Of a stretch of DNA of 64,000 nt, positions 1 to 10,579 are shown in pieces. The stretch is from positions 1 to 64,000 of the forward strand of contig NZ_JARBEA010000007.1 in the NCBI RefSeq assembly GCF_028863945.1, read 5' to 3'. The translations under genes and the position numbers were made by a program. The notes under the pieces were generated by a model. That model saw only the letters and a list, made by a program, of their open reading frames with translations. It had not been told where the DNA came from and ran no database searches. This stretch comes from Jeotgalibaca caeni. Its GTDB lineage: Bacteria > Bacillota > Bacilli > Lactobacillales > Aerococcaceae. How positions within the stretch are numbered: the stretch's first letter is position 1; every line of letters starts with the position of its first letter.

Positions 1-218
1 TTTAAAAAATCAGATGGAACCCAAGGGGTTCCTGCGCCCAAAAATAGGGCTCAAACCCGAAGTTGCCTGATGTGAACCCAAAATATCTGGTCGATTTAGT
101 AAAATCAATGTGATACAAAAAAATCGGAATGCTTAAACGTTAAAAAAGACATTTTTCAAGAAGATTTCAGGAGTATGAATAATTCAGGATGATTTATCTG
201 TAAATTGCGGAAATCACC
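1..218. other. Left-edge non-coding stretch with short hairpins
   Basis: No convincing gene is visible before divIC. A perfect 7-bp inverted repeat (16-22 with 26-32, GGAACCC/GGGTTCC, 3-nt loop) is followed by a weaker 4-bp one (36-39 with 47-50). The forward frame open from base 1 to a TGA at 73-75 could be the tail of an upstream gene, but its residues look like nothing I recognise. The hairpins lack a T-run, so they are not a standard terminator. Confidence 0.3.
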
Positions 219-247
219 GTGACTTTTTTATCTTTTTCTTCTATACT
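219..247 (+). promoter_or_regulatory. Candidate promoter of divIC
   Basis: GTGACT (219-224), a 17-bp spacer and TATACT (242-247) lie about 60 bp before the divIC start. The -10 is good and the -35 matches four of six bases. Confidence 0.45.
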
Positions 248-307
248 TGTGATAAGCAAGTTTCAAGTTAGCAAGAAGTGAAGCCGACTGAACTAGGAGG
301 TAGTCTC

Positions 308-724
308 GTGAGATTTACGCATACAACCGATGATTCCATTCACGCAACAAATATAACAACCATCAAAAACGAATATACCGAAACAGAATTACTAAAGAAA
401 AAAATGAAACAAGATATCGACAAGAAAACGAAGCGTCGAATGTTTACCCTGGTTGCTATAGGAGCGCTTGTTCTTATTCCTATGGGTAAACAAGTGGTGG
501 ATAACGTTACAGAGATTCAAGCGATGGATTCAAAGATTGAAACGGCAAAGGCAGAAAAGAAAGAGCTGGCAGCTGAAAATCAAAATTTAGAAGTTACAGT
601 AGGCTTGTTGCAAGATGATGATTACATCGCTAAATTAGCCCGCAGTCGCTACTACCTCAGCAAGAGTGGAGAAATAATCTTCAGTTTACCAGAGGATAAC
701 AGCAGTAGAACAGCAGAGGAATAA
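308..724 (+). CDS. divIC: Septum formation initiator, DivIC/FtsB family
   Basis: Small bitopic division protein, expected to join FtsL and DivIB at the septum and help activate peptidoglycan synthesis. From GTG 308 it is 138 aa: a basic cytoplasmic N-terminus (KKKMKQDIDKKTKRRM), one membrane helix (FTLVAIGALVLIPMG), then an extracytoplasmic heptad-rich segment (QAMDSKIETAKAEKKELAAE) and the usual DDYIAKLARSRYYLSKSGE stretch. An in-frame GTG lies at 278, but AGGAGG at 295-300 sits 7 nt before GTG 308, so 308 is preferred. The position before the S1-domain gene and tilS matches the common Firmicutes order. Confidence 0.85.
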   Translation: MRFTHTTDDSIHATNITTIKNEYTETELLKKKMKQDIDKKTKRRMFTLVAIGALVLIPMGKQVVDNVTEIQAMDSKIETAKAEKKELAAENQNLEVTVGLLQDDDYIAKLARSRYYLSKSGEIIFSLPEDNSSRTAEE

Positions 725-775
725 CATGAAAACGCCAGAATTAAAGATTTCTAGCTGTATTTAATTTTTATACCA

Positions 776-784
776 TGCTATAAT
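776..784 (+). promoter_or_regulatory. Extended -10 promoter of the S1-domain gene
   Basis: TGCTATAAT is a perfect extended -10 (TG at 776-777, TATAAT at 779-784). The -35 position has no good hexamer, as is common for extended -10 promoters. Confidence 0.55.
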
Positions 785-818
785 TAGCATACAAAATTTA
801 AGGAGGAAGACTTTTTTT

Positions 819-1295
819 ATGTCAATTGAGGTTGGTAGCATTGTATCAGGAAAAGTAACAGGTATAACAAATTTTGGAGCATTTATTGATTTAGGTGATA
901 AAAAGACAGGACTTGTTCATATCAGTGAAATTTCAGATCGTTATATTAAAGATATTAGCGAAGTCCTGAGTGTTGGTGATGAAGTTAAAGTAAAAATATT
1001 ATCTATTGCAGATGATGGGAAGATTGGATTATCGATTCGCAAAGCGCAAGAGAACTCCGAAAAAGATTCCCGACCTCAACGTGATTATAAACCAAGTCCC
1101 CGCAGCGCTGCTCCACGCGAGTCAGCACCTGCCTACAAGAGCAGAGAGTACCATCCTGCGCACAAACAAGAAACAAAAAAAGAATCCTTTGATTCATTAA
1201 TGAGCTCGTTCTTAAAAGAGAGTGACGACCGCTTAACTTCATTAAAACGCAATACTGAAGGAAAACGCGGCGGCCGTGGCGGACGACGCAGTTAA
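819..1295 (+). CDS. S1 RNA-binding domain protein (YabR/GSP13-like)
   Basis: 158 aa. Residues about 1-72 form one S1 OB-fold domain: GSIVSGKVTGITNFGAFIDL, then GLVHISEIS and a GKIGLSIRKA end. The remainder is a basic, low-complexity tail rich in R, P, S and K that ends in a GKRGGRGGRRS RGG-like stretch, probably disordered and RNA-binding. The family binds ribosomes or RNA; a precise role cannot be read here. AGGAGG lies at 801-806. It has its own promoter between divIC and tilS and a terminator after it, so it is probably transcribed alone. Confidence 0.85.
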   Translation: MSIEVGSIVSGKVTGITNFGAFIDLGDKKTGLVHISEISDRYIKDISEVLSVGDEVKVKILSIADDGKIGLSIRKAQENSEKDSRPQRDYKPSPRSAAPRESAPAYKSREYHPAHKQETKKESFDSLMSSFLKESDDRLTSLKRNTEGKRGGRGGRRS

Positions 1296-1327
1296 TTCAC
1301 TACGATAAGAAGAAGAGGTTGAACGAT

Positions 1328-1361
1328 AGAGGCATAGGCCGACTTGTTCTGCCTCTTTTTT
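1328..1361 (+). terminator. Rho-independent terminator after the S1-domain gene
   Basis: AGAGGCA (1328-1334) pairs with TGCCTCT (1350-1356), followed by a T-run. It ends about 20 nt before tilS, so tilS depends on read-through or on a promoter not obvious to me. Confidence 0.7.
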
Positions 1362-1382
1362 ATTCAACTGGGGGAAAAGGAT

Positions 1383-2810
1383 ATGGAGGAAATTGTAAAC
1401 CAAGTAATCAAAACGTTTCAACAAACCAATGATTGGGCAAGGGATGATGTTGTCCTCCTTGCGTTATCTGGTGGTGTTGATTCAATGGCTTTGCTTGATT
1501 TGTTTTTGCAATTAACTCCTGAAGAACGACCACAAATTATTGCTTTACATGTGCATCATCATTTGCGGGAGGAAGCCAATTTAGACTGTCAGTTTGTGGA
1601 GGAGTACTGCTCCACACGAGACGTCCCGTTCGTTGTGAAGCACTGGGAACCGGACATCCATCCAGCTACCAATATCGAATCAGCAGCTCGGCAGTTTCGG
1701 TATGCTTTTTTTGCTGAACAAATGGAAGCATTGGATGCAAAGGTATTGGTAACGGCCCATCATGCGGACGATCAGATGGAAACCATCTTGATGCGGTTGA
1801 CCAGAGGCAGTACCTTAGAAGGGTATGCAGGAATTCAAAAGAAACGGCCCTTTCATACCGGTGTATTGATTCGCCCGCTGCTGCATCTTGAAAAAGAGTC
1901 TTTGTACACGTACTGTGAGAAACGAGACGTGCCTTTTCGAGAAGACCATACAAACCAAGAAATGACGTACACAAGGAACCGATTTAGACAAAATCTCTTG
2001 CCTCCTATAAAAAGTGAGAACAGGCAAGCCTCCAAGCACTTTCAAGAGTTCTCCGAAGACTTGAATGACTTGCTAGAAGTAGCGATGCCGGTAATAGAAG
2101 CGGCATATCATCGCTCCTTTACTGGCTCGGTTGGCAAGTGGACCTTAGCGATTTCTACCTTCCAAGAGGAAACAGAAGTGGTGCAACGATTCGTCCTAGG
2201 ATATTTTTTGCAACAGATATGGCAACGAGAGGGTGTTTCCTTTCAACGCAGTCATATAAGGGAATTGCAGCACTTGATTAAAAGTTCATCCCCTCAAAGT
2301 GAACTAGTATTTGCCGGGGGTATCGTACGGAAACGGTACGATAAACTCTTCTTTTTACCGAAAAAGAGGGCCCAACAAACAAAACTTGACTTTGAACAAG
2401 AACTCACACAAAATGAATGGTTAGAATTGCCATTTAATGGTAAAATAGGCTTGTTTTCAATAAATGATAAGAACGTGGAAAATAGTGCGCATCACAAAGA
2501 AGCGTATTATATAAGAATGACCCCTTCCCAGCTGCCCCTATCCATTCGGAAGTGGCGAGCAGGAGACCGGATTTCACTGAATCGAAAAGCTTCTTTCACA
2601 AAGAAAGTATCCCGACTCTTCATAGACCGGAAGCTGCCGCAAGAAGTCCGCGACCAGACCTTGGTGTTAGAAGATGCGACGGGAACCATTTTGTGGGTAG
2701 TAGGAGTCGCTCCGTCTGTTCATTTGGCGAGAGCAGAAGAAACAATAATTGAAGCAGAAAAAAACAATAAATCGAGCTACCTGTTACTACGAGGTAGTGA
2801 AGATCAATGA
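1383..2810 (+). CDS. tilS: tRNA(Ile)-lysidine synthetase
   Basis: Modifies C34 of the CAU-anticodon tRNA-Ile to lysidine so that it reads AUA; essential in nearly all bacteria. 475 aa. The PP-loop ATP-binding motif LALSGGVDSMALLDLF is near residue 30, followed by HVHHHLREEANLDCQFVEEY and TAHHADDQMETILMRLTRGS, all typical of the N-terminal catalytic domain. The TilS C-terminal region includes the WRAGDRI stretch. The frame is open from 1344, but that part lies in the upstream terminator, and GGGGAAAAGG precedes ATG 1383. The stop is followed 9 nt later by hpt. Confidence 0.93.
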   Translation: MEEIVNQVIKTFQQTNDWARDDVVLLALSGGVDSMALLDLFLQLTPEERPQIIALHVHHHLREEANLDCQFVEEYCSTRDVPFVVKHWEPDIHPATNIESAARQFRYAFFAEQMEALDAKVLVTAHHADDQMETILMRLTRGSTLEGYAGIQKKRPFHTGVLIRPLLHLEKESLYTYCEKRDVPFREDHTNQEMTYTRNRFRQNLLPPIKSENRQASKHFQEFSEDLNDLLEVAMPVIEAAYHRSFTGSVGKWTLAISTFQEETEVVQRFVLGYFLQQIWQREGVSFQRSHIRELQHLIKSSSPQSELVFAGGIVRKRYDKLFFLPKKRAQQTKLDFEQELTQNEWLELPFNGKIGLFSINDKNVENSAHHKEAYYIRMTPSQLPLSIRKWRAGDRISLNRKASFTKKVSRLFIDRKLPQEVRDQTLVLEDATGTILWVVGVAPSVHLARAEETIIEAEKNNKSSYLLLRGSEDQ

Positions 2811-2819
2811 GGTGACGAA

Positions 2820-3368
2820 ATGATCCATCCAGATATTAAAGAAGTATTGTATTCAGAAGAAGAAATTCGTGAAGTAACCAAGAAGCTAGGCCAAGAATTG
2901 AAAGAAGAGTACAAAGACAAGTATCCATTAGTGATTTGTGTCTTAAAAGGTGCAGTTATGTTTATGACCGACTTGTCTCGCGCAATGGATTGCGACTTGG
3001 AACTAGATTTCATGGATGTCAGCAGCTATGGAGAAGACATTGAATCAAGCGGAGATGTAAAAATCATTAAAGACCTAGACACGTCTGTTGAAGGGCGAGA
3101 CCTTTTGATTGTTGAGGACATTATTGATACAGGGCGTACGCTTAGCTATTTGATTGATATTTTCCATTATCGAAAAGCAAAATCCATCAAAATTGTAACG
3201 CTGATGGATAAAAAAGAACGTCGTGCAGTCGATTTAGAAGCTGATTATGTAGGAATTCACGTACCAAATGAATTCGTAGTTGGTTATGGATTGGACTATA
3301 TCGAAAAGTACCGCAACTTGCCGTACATTGGGGTTTTAAAAGAAGAGATTTATAAGCATAACAGTTAG
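2820..3368 (+). CDS. hpt: Hypoxanthine phosphoribosyltransferase
   Basis: Salvages hypoxanthine or guanine with PRPP to IMP or GMP. 182 aa, the usual size. The PRPP-binding loop [14 protein letters not shown] is present, as is the [14 protein letters not shown] segment. The SD (GAGGTGA) overlaps the tilS stop, so the two genes are translationally close and probably co-transcribed, the conserved tilS-hpt-ftsH order of Firmicutes. Confidence 0.95.
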   Translation: MIHPDIKEVLYSEEEIREVTKKLGQELKEEYKDKYPLVICVLKGAVMFMTDLSRAMDCDLELDFMDVSSYGEDIESSGDVKIIKDLDTSVEGRDLLIVEDIIDTGRTLSYLIDIFHYRKAKSIKIVTLMDKKERRAVDLEADYVGIHVPNEFVVGYGLDYIEKYRNLPYIGVLKEEIYKHNS

Positions 3369-3394
3369 TAAAAATTGGTCAAATATGGTATCAT
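3365..3394 (+). promoter_or_regulatory. Possible ftsH promoter
   Basis: TTAGTA (3365-3370), 18-bp spacer and an extended -10 TGGTATCAT (3386-3394), starting inside the end of hpt and lying ahead of ftsH. The -35 is poor. Confidence 0.35.
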
Positions 3395-3481
3395 TGTCAA
3401 GATATTAAAAAAACAAACATCCAATGTGAAGGAAATGGAAGATAGAAGCCGAAATGGTTGAATATCTGACAGGAGGGTCAA

Positions 3482-5623
3482 ATGAAAAAAAATAATTTTC
3501 TTAAAAGCAGTGGCTTTTGGATTCTTGTCTTCCTTGCTGTCATCGCTGTAGTTACCATGATGACGCGTGGGGTTGGAAACCAATCTAGTCAAACCATCTC
3601 TACTACCGAATTCATTGAAGCGTTAGATAATGATGAAGTAGCCGAGTTTACCATGCAGCCTGGCGCAGGCGTATGGGAAATCGTCGGAGAGTATCAAGAA
3701 GAGCGGACCATTGAAAGTGAGTCTAAAACGAACGACTTATTATTGTTCGATGATCAAAACTTAACTACGAAGTCCTTCCGTTCAAGAGTATTGCCAAATG
3801 ACTCTACACTTGCTCAAATCGGTGAGATATCAGAAGAATCCAATACAAAAGTAACGATTCTTGAACAAGACCAATCCGGTGCATGGGTTAGCTTGTTATT
3901 CACAGTCTTACCTCTTGTCATTTTTGTATTCTTCATGTATATGATGATGGGACAAGGCGGCGGCCAAAGTGGTGGCGGAAGAAATGTAATGAACTTCGGT
4001 AAGACCAAGTCCGAAGATGTATCGAAGAAGAATGTAAAAGTGCGTTTCTCTGATGTTGCAGGCGCAGAAGAAGAGAAACAAGAGTTAGTTGAAGTTGTAG
4101 AGTTCTTAAAAGATCCTCGTCGCTTTACTGCTTTAGGCGCACGGATTCCAGCGGGTGTTCTTTTAGAAGGACCTCCAGGAACCGGTAAAACCTTGCTAGC
4201 GAAAGCGGTAGCTGGTGAAGCTGGAGTACCATTCTTCTCTATCTCTGGTTCTGAGTTCGTCGAAATGTTCGTCGGAGTCGGAGCAAGTCGTGTACGTGAC
4301 TTGTTTGAAAATGCGAAGAAGAGCGCTCCTGCTATTATCTTTATTGATGAGATTGATGCAGTAGGTCGTCAACGTGGTGCTGGTATGGGCGGCGGACACG
4401 ATGAGCGTGAACAAACATTGAACCAATTATTGGTTGAAATGGATGGTTTCTCCGGTAACGAAGGAATTATCGTCATTGCTGCTACGAACCGTTCAGATGT
4501 ATTAGACCCAGCGTTGTTGCGTCCAGGTCGTTTTGACCGCCAAATTTTGGTGGGTCGTCCTGACGTAAAAGGCCGTGAAGCAATTCTGAAAGTACATGCG
4601 CGGAACAAACCGTTAGCGACAGATGTAGATCTAAAAGTAGTTGCTCAACAAACACCAGGTTTCTCTGGTGCTGATTTGGAAAACTTACTGAACGAGGCTG
4701 CGTTGGTAGCTGCTCGTCGTGACAAAACCAAAATCGATGCATTAGATATCGACGAAGCTCATGACCGTGTAATCGCCGGACCTGCGAAGAAAGATAAAGC
4801 CATCAGCAAGAAAGAACGCGAAATGGTTGCTTATCACGAAGCTGGACATACGGTGGTTGGGATGGTCTTAAGTGATGCGCGTACTGTGCATAAAGTTACT
4901 ATTGTCCCACGTGGACGTGCTGGCGGATATGCCATCATGTTACCGAAAGAAGACCGCTTCTTGATGACCAAGGAAGAAATGTTCGAACAAGTAGTTGGTT
5001 TGCTGGGTGGACGTGTAGCAGAAGAAATCGTCTTTAACGTTCAAACGACAGGAGCAAGTAATGACTTTGAACAAGCAACTGCTCTGGTTCGTAGCATGGT
5101 AACAGAATACGGAATGAGTGAACAACTAGGAACGGTACAGTATGAAGGAAACCGCCAAGTGTTCCTTGGACGAGATTACGGTAATACGCGTGCTTATTCA
5201 GAAAATATCGCTTATCAAATTGATTCAGAAGTACGTTCGATTATGAGTGCTGCTCATGATAAAGCACACCAAATTATTGAAGAACGCCGTGCTGAATTAA
5301 ACCTAATTGCAGAAAAATTACTTGAAATTGAAACACTGGATGAGAAAACGATCAAGAGTCTTTTCGAAACTGGTAGAATGCCAGCCGAAAATGCAACAGA
5401 ACAAGACGAATATCCAAGTGAAAAAGCTGCTTCTTTTGAAGATGCAAAACGTGCATTGGAGAAAAAGGAAGCTGAAAAAGTTCAACGAGACAAACGTGAT
5501 CACGAAGAAGGAGAAGACTTTGCTTCTGGCGGAGACTCTTCCAACCGAGATGACGATGAAAAGACAAACGATTCTTATTCTTCATTATTTGATGATGAGG
5601 ATGACGAATTTCCTCCTAGATAA
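3482..5623 (+). CDS. ftsH: ATP-dependent zinc metalloprotease FtsH
   Basis: Membrane-anchored AAA+ protease that removes misfolded membrane proteins and some regulators. 713 aa. Two N-terminal membrane helices (about residues 10-26 and 137-156) flank an extracytoplasmic domain. Walker A GPPGTGKT, Walker [12 protein letters not shown], the second region of homology ([20 protein letters not shown]) and the zinc site HEAGH are all visible. The C-terminal tail of about 90 residues is acidic and low-complexity ([19 protein letters not shown]), as in other lactic acid bacteria. AGGAGGG precedes ATG 3482. Confidence 0.96.
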   Translation: MKKNNFLKSSGFWILVFLAVIAVVTMMTRGVGNQSSQTISTTEFIEALDNDEVAEFTMQPGAGVWEIVGEYQEERTIESESKTNDLLLFDDQNLTTKSFRSRVLPNDSTLAQIGEISEESNTKVTILEQDQSGAWVSLLFTVLPLVIFVFFMYMMMGQGGGQSGGGRNVMNFGKTKSEDVSKKNVKVRFSDVAGAEEEKQELVEVVEFLKDPRRFTALGARIPAGVLLEGPPGTGKTLLAKAVAGEAGVPFFSISGSEFVEMFVGVGASRVRDLFENAKKSAPAIIFIDEIDAVGRQRGAGMGGGHDEREQTLNQLLVEMDGFSGNEGIIVIAATNRSDVLDPALLRPGRFDRQILVGRPDVKGREAILKVHARNKPLATDVDLKVVAQQTPGFSGADLENLLNEAALVAARRDKTKIDALDIDEAHDRVIAGPAKKDKAISKKEREMVAYHEAGHTVVGMVLSDARTVHKVTIVPRGRAGGYAIMLPKEDRFLMTKEEMFEQVVGLLGGRVAEEIVFNVQTTGASNDFEQATALVRSMVTEYGMSEQLGTVQYEGNRQVFLGRDYGNTRAYSENIAYQIDSEVRSIMSAAHDKAHQIIEERRAELNLIAEKLLEIETLDEKTIKSLFETGRMPAENATEQDEYPSEKAASFEDAKRALEKKEAEKVQRDKRDHEEGEDFASGGDSSNRDDDEKTNDSYSSLFDDEDDEFPPR

Positions 5624-5635
5624 GAGGCAGAGAGT

Positions 5636-5665
5636 AGAGGCCGGGACATAGCTCCCGCCTCTTTT
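5636..5665 (+). terminator. Rho-independent terminator after ftsH
   Basis: AGAGGCCGGGA pairs with TCCCGCCTCT with one bulged C, followed by TTTT. The AGAGGC/GCCTCT arm recurs in the terminators at 1328 and 38953. Confidence 0.75.
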
Positions 5666-5691
5666 CTGTTTCAAAGGAAGAGAAAATGTGA

Positions 5692-5724
5692 ATTGTTTGG
5701 ATTTAACGAAAGCTATAGTAAAAT
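5692..5724 (+). promoter_or_regulatory. Candidate hslO promoter
   Basis: Two overlapping readings are possible: ATTGTT-16-TATAGT (5714-5719) or TTGGAT-16-TAAAAT (5719-5724). Both lie in the gap between the ftsH terminator and hslO. Confidence 0.35.
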
Positions 5725-5766
5725 GAAGATGTGAATAAAGCAGAGAACCTTTTGGGAGGATATAGA

Positions 5767-6660
5767 ATGTCAGATTATTTAGTAAAAGGATTAGCCTTCG
5801 GTGGACAATTTCGAGTATACGCCGTGGATGCAACACAAACTGTTTCAGAGGCACAAAGACGCCATGATACTTGGAATACCGCATCAGCCGCGTTAGGCAG
5901 AATGATGGTAGGTTCGCTTTTAATTGCTACTACCGGATTAAAAGACGAACAAAAAATGACAGTGATGATTAATGGAAATGGCCCCGGCGGAAGAATGGTT
6001 GCCGATGCAAATGGACGCGGGGATATTAAAGCTTACATCGCCAATCCTCATATCAGTTTACCTTTGAATGAAAAAGGAAAATTAGATGTACGTGGTGTAG
6101 TAGGTACAGAAGGAACTCTTACAGTCATTAAAGACCTAGGATTAAAAGAACCGTTCTCCGGGCAAGTACCTATCGTAAGCGGTGAGTTGGGCGAAGACTT
6201 CACGTATTATATGGCCAACTCGGAACAGATTCCTTCAGCAGTTGGGTTGAGCGTATTGGTTGATACCGATGACTCAATCAAGGTTGCGGGCGGATTCATG
6301 ATTCAAGTGATGCCGGATGCTTTGGATGAAACCATCAGCATAGTAGAAAAGAACCTGCAGGATATGCCCTTAGTTTCTCGTTTCATGGACGAAGGAAATA
6401 CGCCAGAAGCAGTATTGGAACGTATATTAGGTGAAGGAAATGTTCAATTTATCGAAAAAATGCCGGTTCAATTCCACTGCGACTGTTCCCATGACCGCTT
6501 CAAAGATGGCATGGCAGCAATCGGCACAGATGAACTGAAAGAAATGATTGAAGAGGACCATGGAGCAGAAGTCGTTTGTCATTTCTGTGGCGAGAGATAT
6601 CATTATTCAGAAGAAGAATTAACAGAGTTGGTAATGAGCAGCGAATCAAGCAAGCGATAA
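5767..6660 (+). CDS. hslO: Redox-regulated chaperone Hsp33
   Basis: Cytosolic holdase switched on by oxidation of a four-cysteine zinc centre. 297 aa from ATG 5767. The zinc ligands are visible near the C-terminus as CDCSHDRF and CHFCGERYHY (the CxC and CxxC pairs). The frame is open from 5731, but GGGAGGA at 5755-5761 supports 5767 and the protein then starts MSDYLVKGLAFGGQFRVYAV, the usual family start. It sits between ftsH and a cysK-like gene, as in Bacillus-type genomes. Confidence 0.95.
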   Translation: MSDYLVKGLAFGGQFRVYAVDATQTVSEAQRRHDTWNTASAALGRMMVGSLLIATTGLKDEQKMTVMINGNGPGGRMVADANGRGDIKAYIANPHISLPLNEKGKLDVRGVVGTEGTLTVIKDLGLKEPFSGQVPIVSGELGEDFTYYMANSEQIPSAVGLSVLVDTDDSIKVAGGFMIQVMPDALDETISIVEKNLQDMPLVSRFMDEGNTPEAVLERILGEGNVQFIEKMPVQFHCDCSHDRFKDGMAAIGTDELKEMIEEDHGAEVVCHFCGERYHYSEEELTELVMSSESSKR

Positions 6661-6679
6661 AAAGAGTGGAGGGAACGGA

Positions 6680-7591
6680 ATGGCGAAAAAGATTTCAAGC
6701 ATTGCAGAATTGGTCGGCGAAACACCTCTTATTCCATTAAGAAAAGTAGTTCCATCTGGAGCAGCAGATATTTATGTGAAATTAGAAGCGACAAACTTTG
6801 GTGGCAGCACGAAAGTTCGGACCGTACTCAATAGCATCGAAGTAGCAGAGGAATCAGGAGAGATAGAAGTTGGGGATACCTTAGTAGAAGCAACGGACGG
6901 AAATGCAGGCGTTGCGGTAGCGATGTTTGCAGCCGCTAAGGGATATCAAGCGCTTCTCGTCATGCCGGAAGCCTCTCATCCATCCGTTCTTTCTCTTCTG
7001 AGTGCCTATGGTGCTGAAGTGGTGGAAACACCTGGGGCCGAAGGAATGCCGGGCGCAATTGCGAAGGCGGAAGAATTAGGCAAGCAAGAAGGGTTTTATT
7101 ACTTACGTCAATTCGGTAATGAAGCAAATGCTGCGGTCCATGAGGCCACAACAGGTCCTGAAATTATCGAAGCCCTAGACGGAGAAGCTCCGGATGCGTT
7201 TGTAGCGACGGTTGGAACAGGTGGTACCTTAACGGGAGTTGGCCGAGCTTTGCGGACGGAGAACCCGAATGTGGAATTGTACGCAGTAGAGCCAGAAGAA
7301 ACACAGGTGTTGAGTGGTGGAACGATTGGGGAACATCAAATCCCAGGCATCAGCCCAGGATTTATCCCGCCAGCGCTAGACGTTACCTTGTACAACGGAG
7401 TCGTTCGAGTTTCCTCACAGGAAGCAGCCGCTATGGCGATCCGATTGGCGAAGGAAGAAGGATTGCTGCTTGGAACTTCAAGTGGTGCAGCAATCGTAGG
7501 AGCCATTGAAATTGCGAAACGTCTGGGTCGAGGAAAGACGGTCGTAACGATTTCAGGCGATGATGGAGAACGTTATTTAGTGAACCAATAG
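6680..7591 (+). CDS. Cysteine synthase family protein (divergent)
   Basis: Fold-type II PLP enzyme of the O-acetylserine sulfhydrylase family, 303 aa, 19 nt after hslO, the usual place of cysK. The PLP lysine lies in FGGSTKVR (usual form PGGSVKDR), and the phosphate-binding GTGGTLTGVGRAL loop and C-terminal SSGAAIVGAIEIAKR are intact. The substrate loop is unusual: TDGNAG replaces the near-invariant TSGNTG, and PEASHPSVL replaces the usual PE.MS.ER segment. The fold and cofactor site look functional, but the substrate may differ from O-acetylserine, so no symbol is given. Confidence 0.8.
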   Translation: MAKKISSIAELVGETPLIPLRKVVPSGAADIYVKLEATNFGGSTKVRTVLNSIEVAEESGEIEVGDTLVEATDGNAGVAVAMFAAAKGYQALLVMPEASHPSVLSLLSAYGAEVVETPGAEGMPGAIAKAEELGKQEGFYYLRQFGNEANAAVHEATTGPEIIEALDGEAPDAFVATVGTGGTLTGVGRALRTENPNVELYAVEPEETQVLSGGTIGEHQIPGISPGFIPPALDVTLYNGVVRVSSQEAAAMAIRLAKEEGLLLGTSSGAAIVGAIEIAKRLGRGKTVVTISGDDGERYLVNQ

Positions 7592-7602
7592 AGATGGAAT
7601 CG

Positions 7603-7645
7603 AGTGGGAAGGAGAGGGCGATTGCCGATCACTTCCCACTTTTTT
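7603..7645 (+). terminator. Rho-independent terminator after the cysK-like gene
   Basis: AGTGGGAAG (7603-7611) pairs perfectly with CTTCCCACT (7632-7640), followed by six T. Confidence 0.85.
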
Positions 7646-7708
7646 AGGTGCCCAGAATGATTTGAAAATGAGAAAGAACGGAGAAGTTCTTGCTTTTTTC
7701 GTCAATTC

Positions 7709-7737
7709 TTGGCAAGATAGATAAGATAAAATATATA
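7709..7737 (+). promoter_or_regulatory. lysS promoter
   Basis: TTGGCA (7709-7714), 17-bp spacer, TATATA (7732-7737), about 25 bp before the lysS start. No T-box features were seen in the short leader. Confidence 0.6.
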
Positions 7738-7740
7738 TAG

Positions 7741-9264
<1,524 letters not shown>

Positions 9265-9271
9265 AACTGGG

Positions 9272-9316
9272 AGAGTGTAACAAAACGGCTCTTCATTTTG
9301 TTACACTCTTTTATTT
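9272..9316 (+). terminator. Strong terminator after lysS
   Basis: AGAGTGTAACAAAA (9272-9285) pairs perfectly over 14 bp with TTTTGTTACACTCT (9296-9309), then a T-rich tract. The outer arm resembles the left end of the large hairpin element at 47211. Confidence 0.9.
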
Positions 9317-9347
9317 TCTAAAAAACAATATTTTTTCTTCACTTCTA

Positions 9348-9376
9348 TTGACGAATCGAATTATTCATGGTATTCT
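9348..9376 (+). promoter_or_regulatory. str operon promoter
   Basis: TTGACG (9348-9353), 17-bp spacer, TATTCT (9371-9376) with an upstream TG (extended -10). It lies about 180 bp before rpsL, leaving a long leader. Confidence 0.7.
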
Positions 9377-9379
9377 TTC

Positions 9380-9552
9380 AAAGGTGCTTTTGTACACAGT
9401 TTCCTGATAAGAATTCAGTCGTGCTGACTGACTGTATGAAGTGCACACTTACCATAATCGACGATTTGTACGATTATATTATTTTTTGCCAAAAGATGGA
9501 CCACCTGGATGTGTGGACCAAGAAGAAACCTGTTAAGGAAGGAGGAACATCA
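9380..9552 (+). promoter_or_regulatory. Structured 5' leader of rpsL
   Basis: A leader of about 170 nt with three hairpin-forming segments: TCAGTC/GACTGA near 9417-9432; ATAATCG (9454-9460) with CGATTAT (9471-9477) followed by a run of six T at 9482-9487, which looks like an attenuator; and CCAC/GTGG near 9500-9517 just before the SD. A frame in register with rpsL runs through the leader from 9367 but has no SD. It could be a ribosomal-protein autoregulatory site. Confidence 0.4.
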
Positions 9553-9972
9553 ATGCCTACAATTAACCAATTAGTTCGCAAACCTCGTAAATCTGCTGTT
9601 GAAAAATCTGCCTCTCCTGCTTTGGGAAAAGGGTATAACAGCTTCAAAAAATCACAAACTAACACAAACTCACCTCAAAAACGTGGTGTATGTACGCGTG
9701 TTGGTACAATGACTCCGAAGAAACCTAACTCGGCATTACGTAAGTATGCTCGTGTACGCTTGTCTAACCTTTTGGAAGTGACAGCTTACATCCCTGGTAT
9801 CGGACATAACCTACAAGAACACAGCGTGGTACTTATCCGCGGTGGACGTGTGAAAGACTTACCTGGAGTACGTTACCACATCGTTCGTGGAGCTTTGGAT
9901 ACAGCTGGAGTAAACGGCCGTATGCAAGGACGTTCAAAATATGGTGCTAAAAAACCAAAAGCTAAAAAATAA
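9553..9972 (+). CDS. rpsL: 30S ribosomal protein S12
   Basis: Decoding-centre protein. 139 aa from ATG 9553, after GGAAGGAGG; the frame extends upstream to 9367 without an [13 protein letters not shown] and the loop [13 protein letters not shown] carry the lysines whose change gives streptomycin resistance elsewhere; here both loops read wild type. First gene of the str operon. Confidence 0.98.
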   Translation: MPTINQLVRKPRKSAVEKSASPALGKGYNSFKKSQTNTNSPQKRGVCTRVGTMTPKKPNSALRKYARVRLSNLLEVTAYIPGIGHNLQEHSVVLIRGGRVKDLPGVRYHIVRGALDTAGVNGRMQGRSKYGAKKPKAKK

Positions 9973-10010
9973 AAACTTAAAAATTATGATTTAAGGAAGG
10001 AGGAGTCAGA

Positions 10011-10481
10011 ATGCCTCGTAAAGGTCCAGTCGCAAAACGCGAAGTAATGCCAGATCCAATTTACAATTCTAAATTGGTAACACGTACCATTAACCGTTTA
10101 ATGGTTGACGGCAAACGCGGAAAAGCAGCAACGATTTTATATAACGCATTTGATATCATCAAAGAATCTACTGGTAATGAACCATTAGAAGTATATGAAC
10201 AAGCAATGAAAAACATCATGCCTGTATTAGAAGTAAAAGCTCGTCGTGTTGGAGGTTCAAACTATCAAGTACCTATTGAAGTTCGTCCAGATCGCCGTAC
10301 AGCTTTAGCTCTTCGTTGGTTGGTTAACTATTCCCGTCTTCGTGGAGAAGATACAATGGAAGAAAGACTTGCTAAAGAAATCATGGATGCTGCTAACAAC
10401 ACAGGAGCTTCCGTTAAGAAACGTGAAGACGTACATAAAATGGCAGACGCTAACAGAGCATTTGCTCATTATCGTTGGTAA
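10011..10481 (+). CDS. rpsG: 30S ribosomal protein S7
   Basis: Primary 16S rRNA-binding protein that starts assembly of the small-subunit head and contacts E-site tRNA. 156 aa, standard size, starting [20 protein letters not shown] and ending AFAHYRW as expected. AAGGAGGAG precedes the ATG. It lies 38 nt after rpsL in the usual str order. Confidence 0.98.
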   Translation: MPRKGPVAKREVMPDPIYNSKLVTRTINRLMVDGKRGKAATILYNAFDIIKESTGNEPLEVYEQAMKNIMPVLEVKARRVGGSNYQVPIEVRPDRRTALALRWLVNYSRLRGEDTMEERLAKEIMDAANNTGASVKKREDVHKMADANRAFAHYRW

Positions 10482-10515
10482 GATTCACCTGCTTATGTAT
10501 ATCAAAGGGAAAGGT

Positions 10516-10544
10516 TTGCTCTGGCAAATCTTTCACTATAAAAT
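10516..10544 (+). promoter_or_regulatory. Possible internal promoter before fusA
   Basis: TTGCTC (10516-10521), 17-bp spacer, TAAAAT (10539-10544) in the rpsG-fusA gap. The region also forms a hairpin (TTTGC/GCAAA near 10515-10529) overlapping the -35, so either reading is possible. Confidence 0.3.
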
Positions 10545-10579
10545 AGAACCATCAAACTAGAAAGAGGTGTATTAGGCAG

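Noticed and set aside
9367-9552. N-terminal extension of rpsL by 62 codons
   Set aside because: It has no SD, overlaps the promoter and leader, and S12 never carries such an extension; ATG 9553 has a strong SD.
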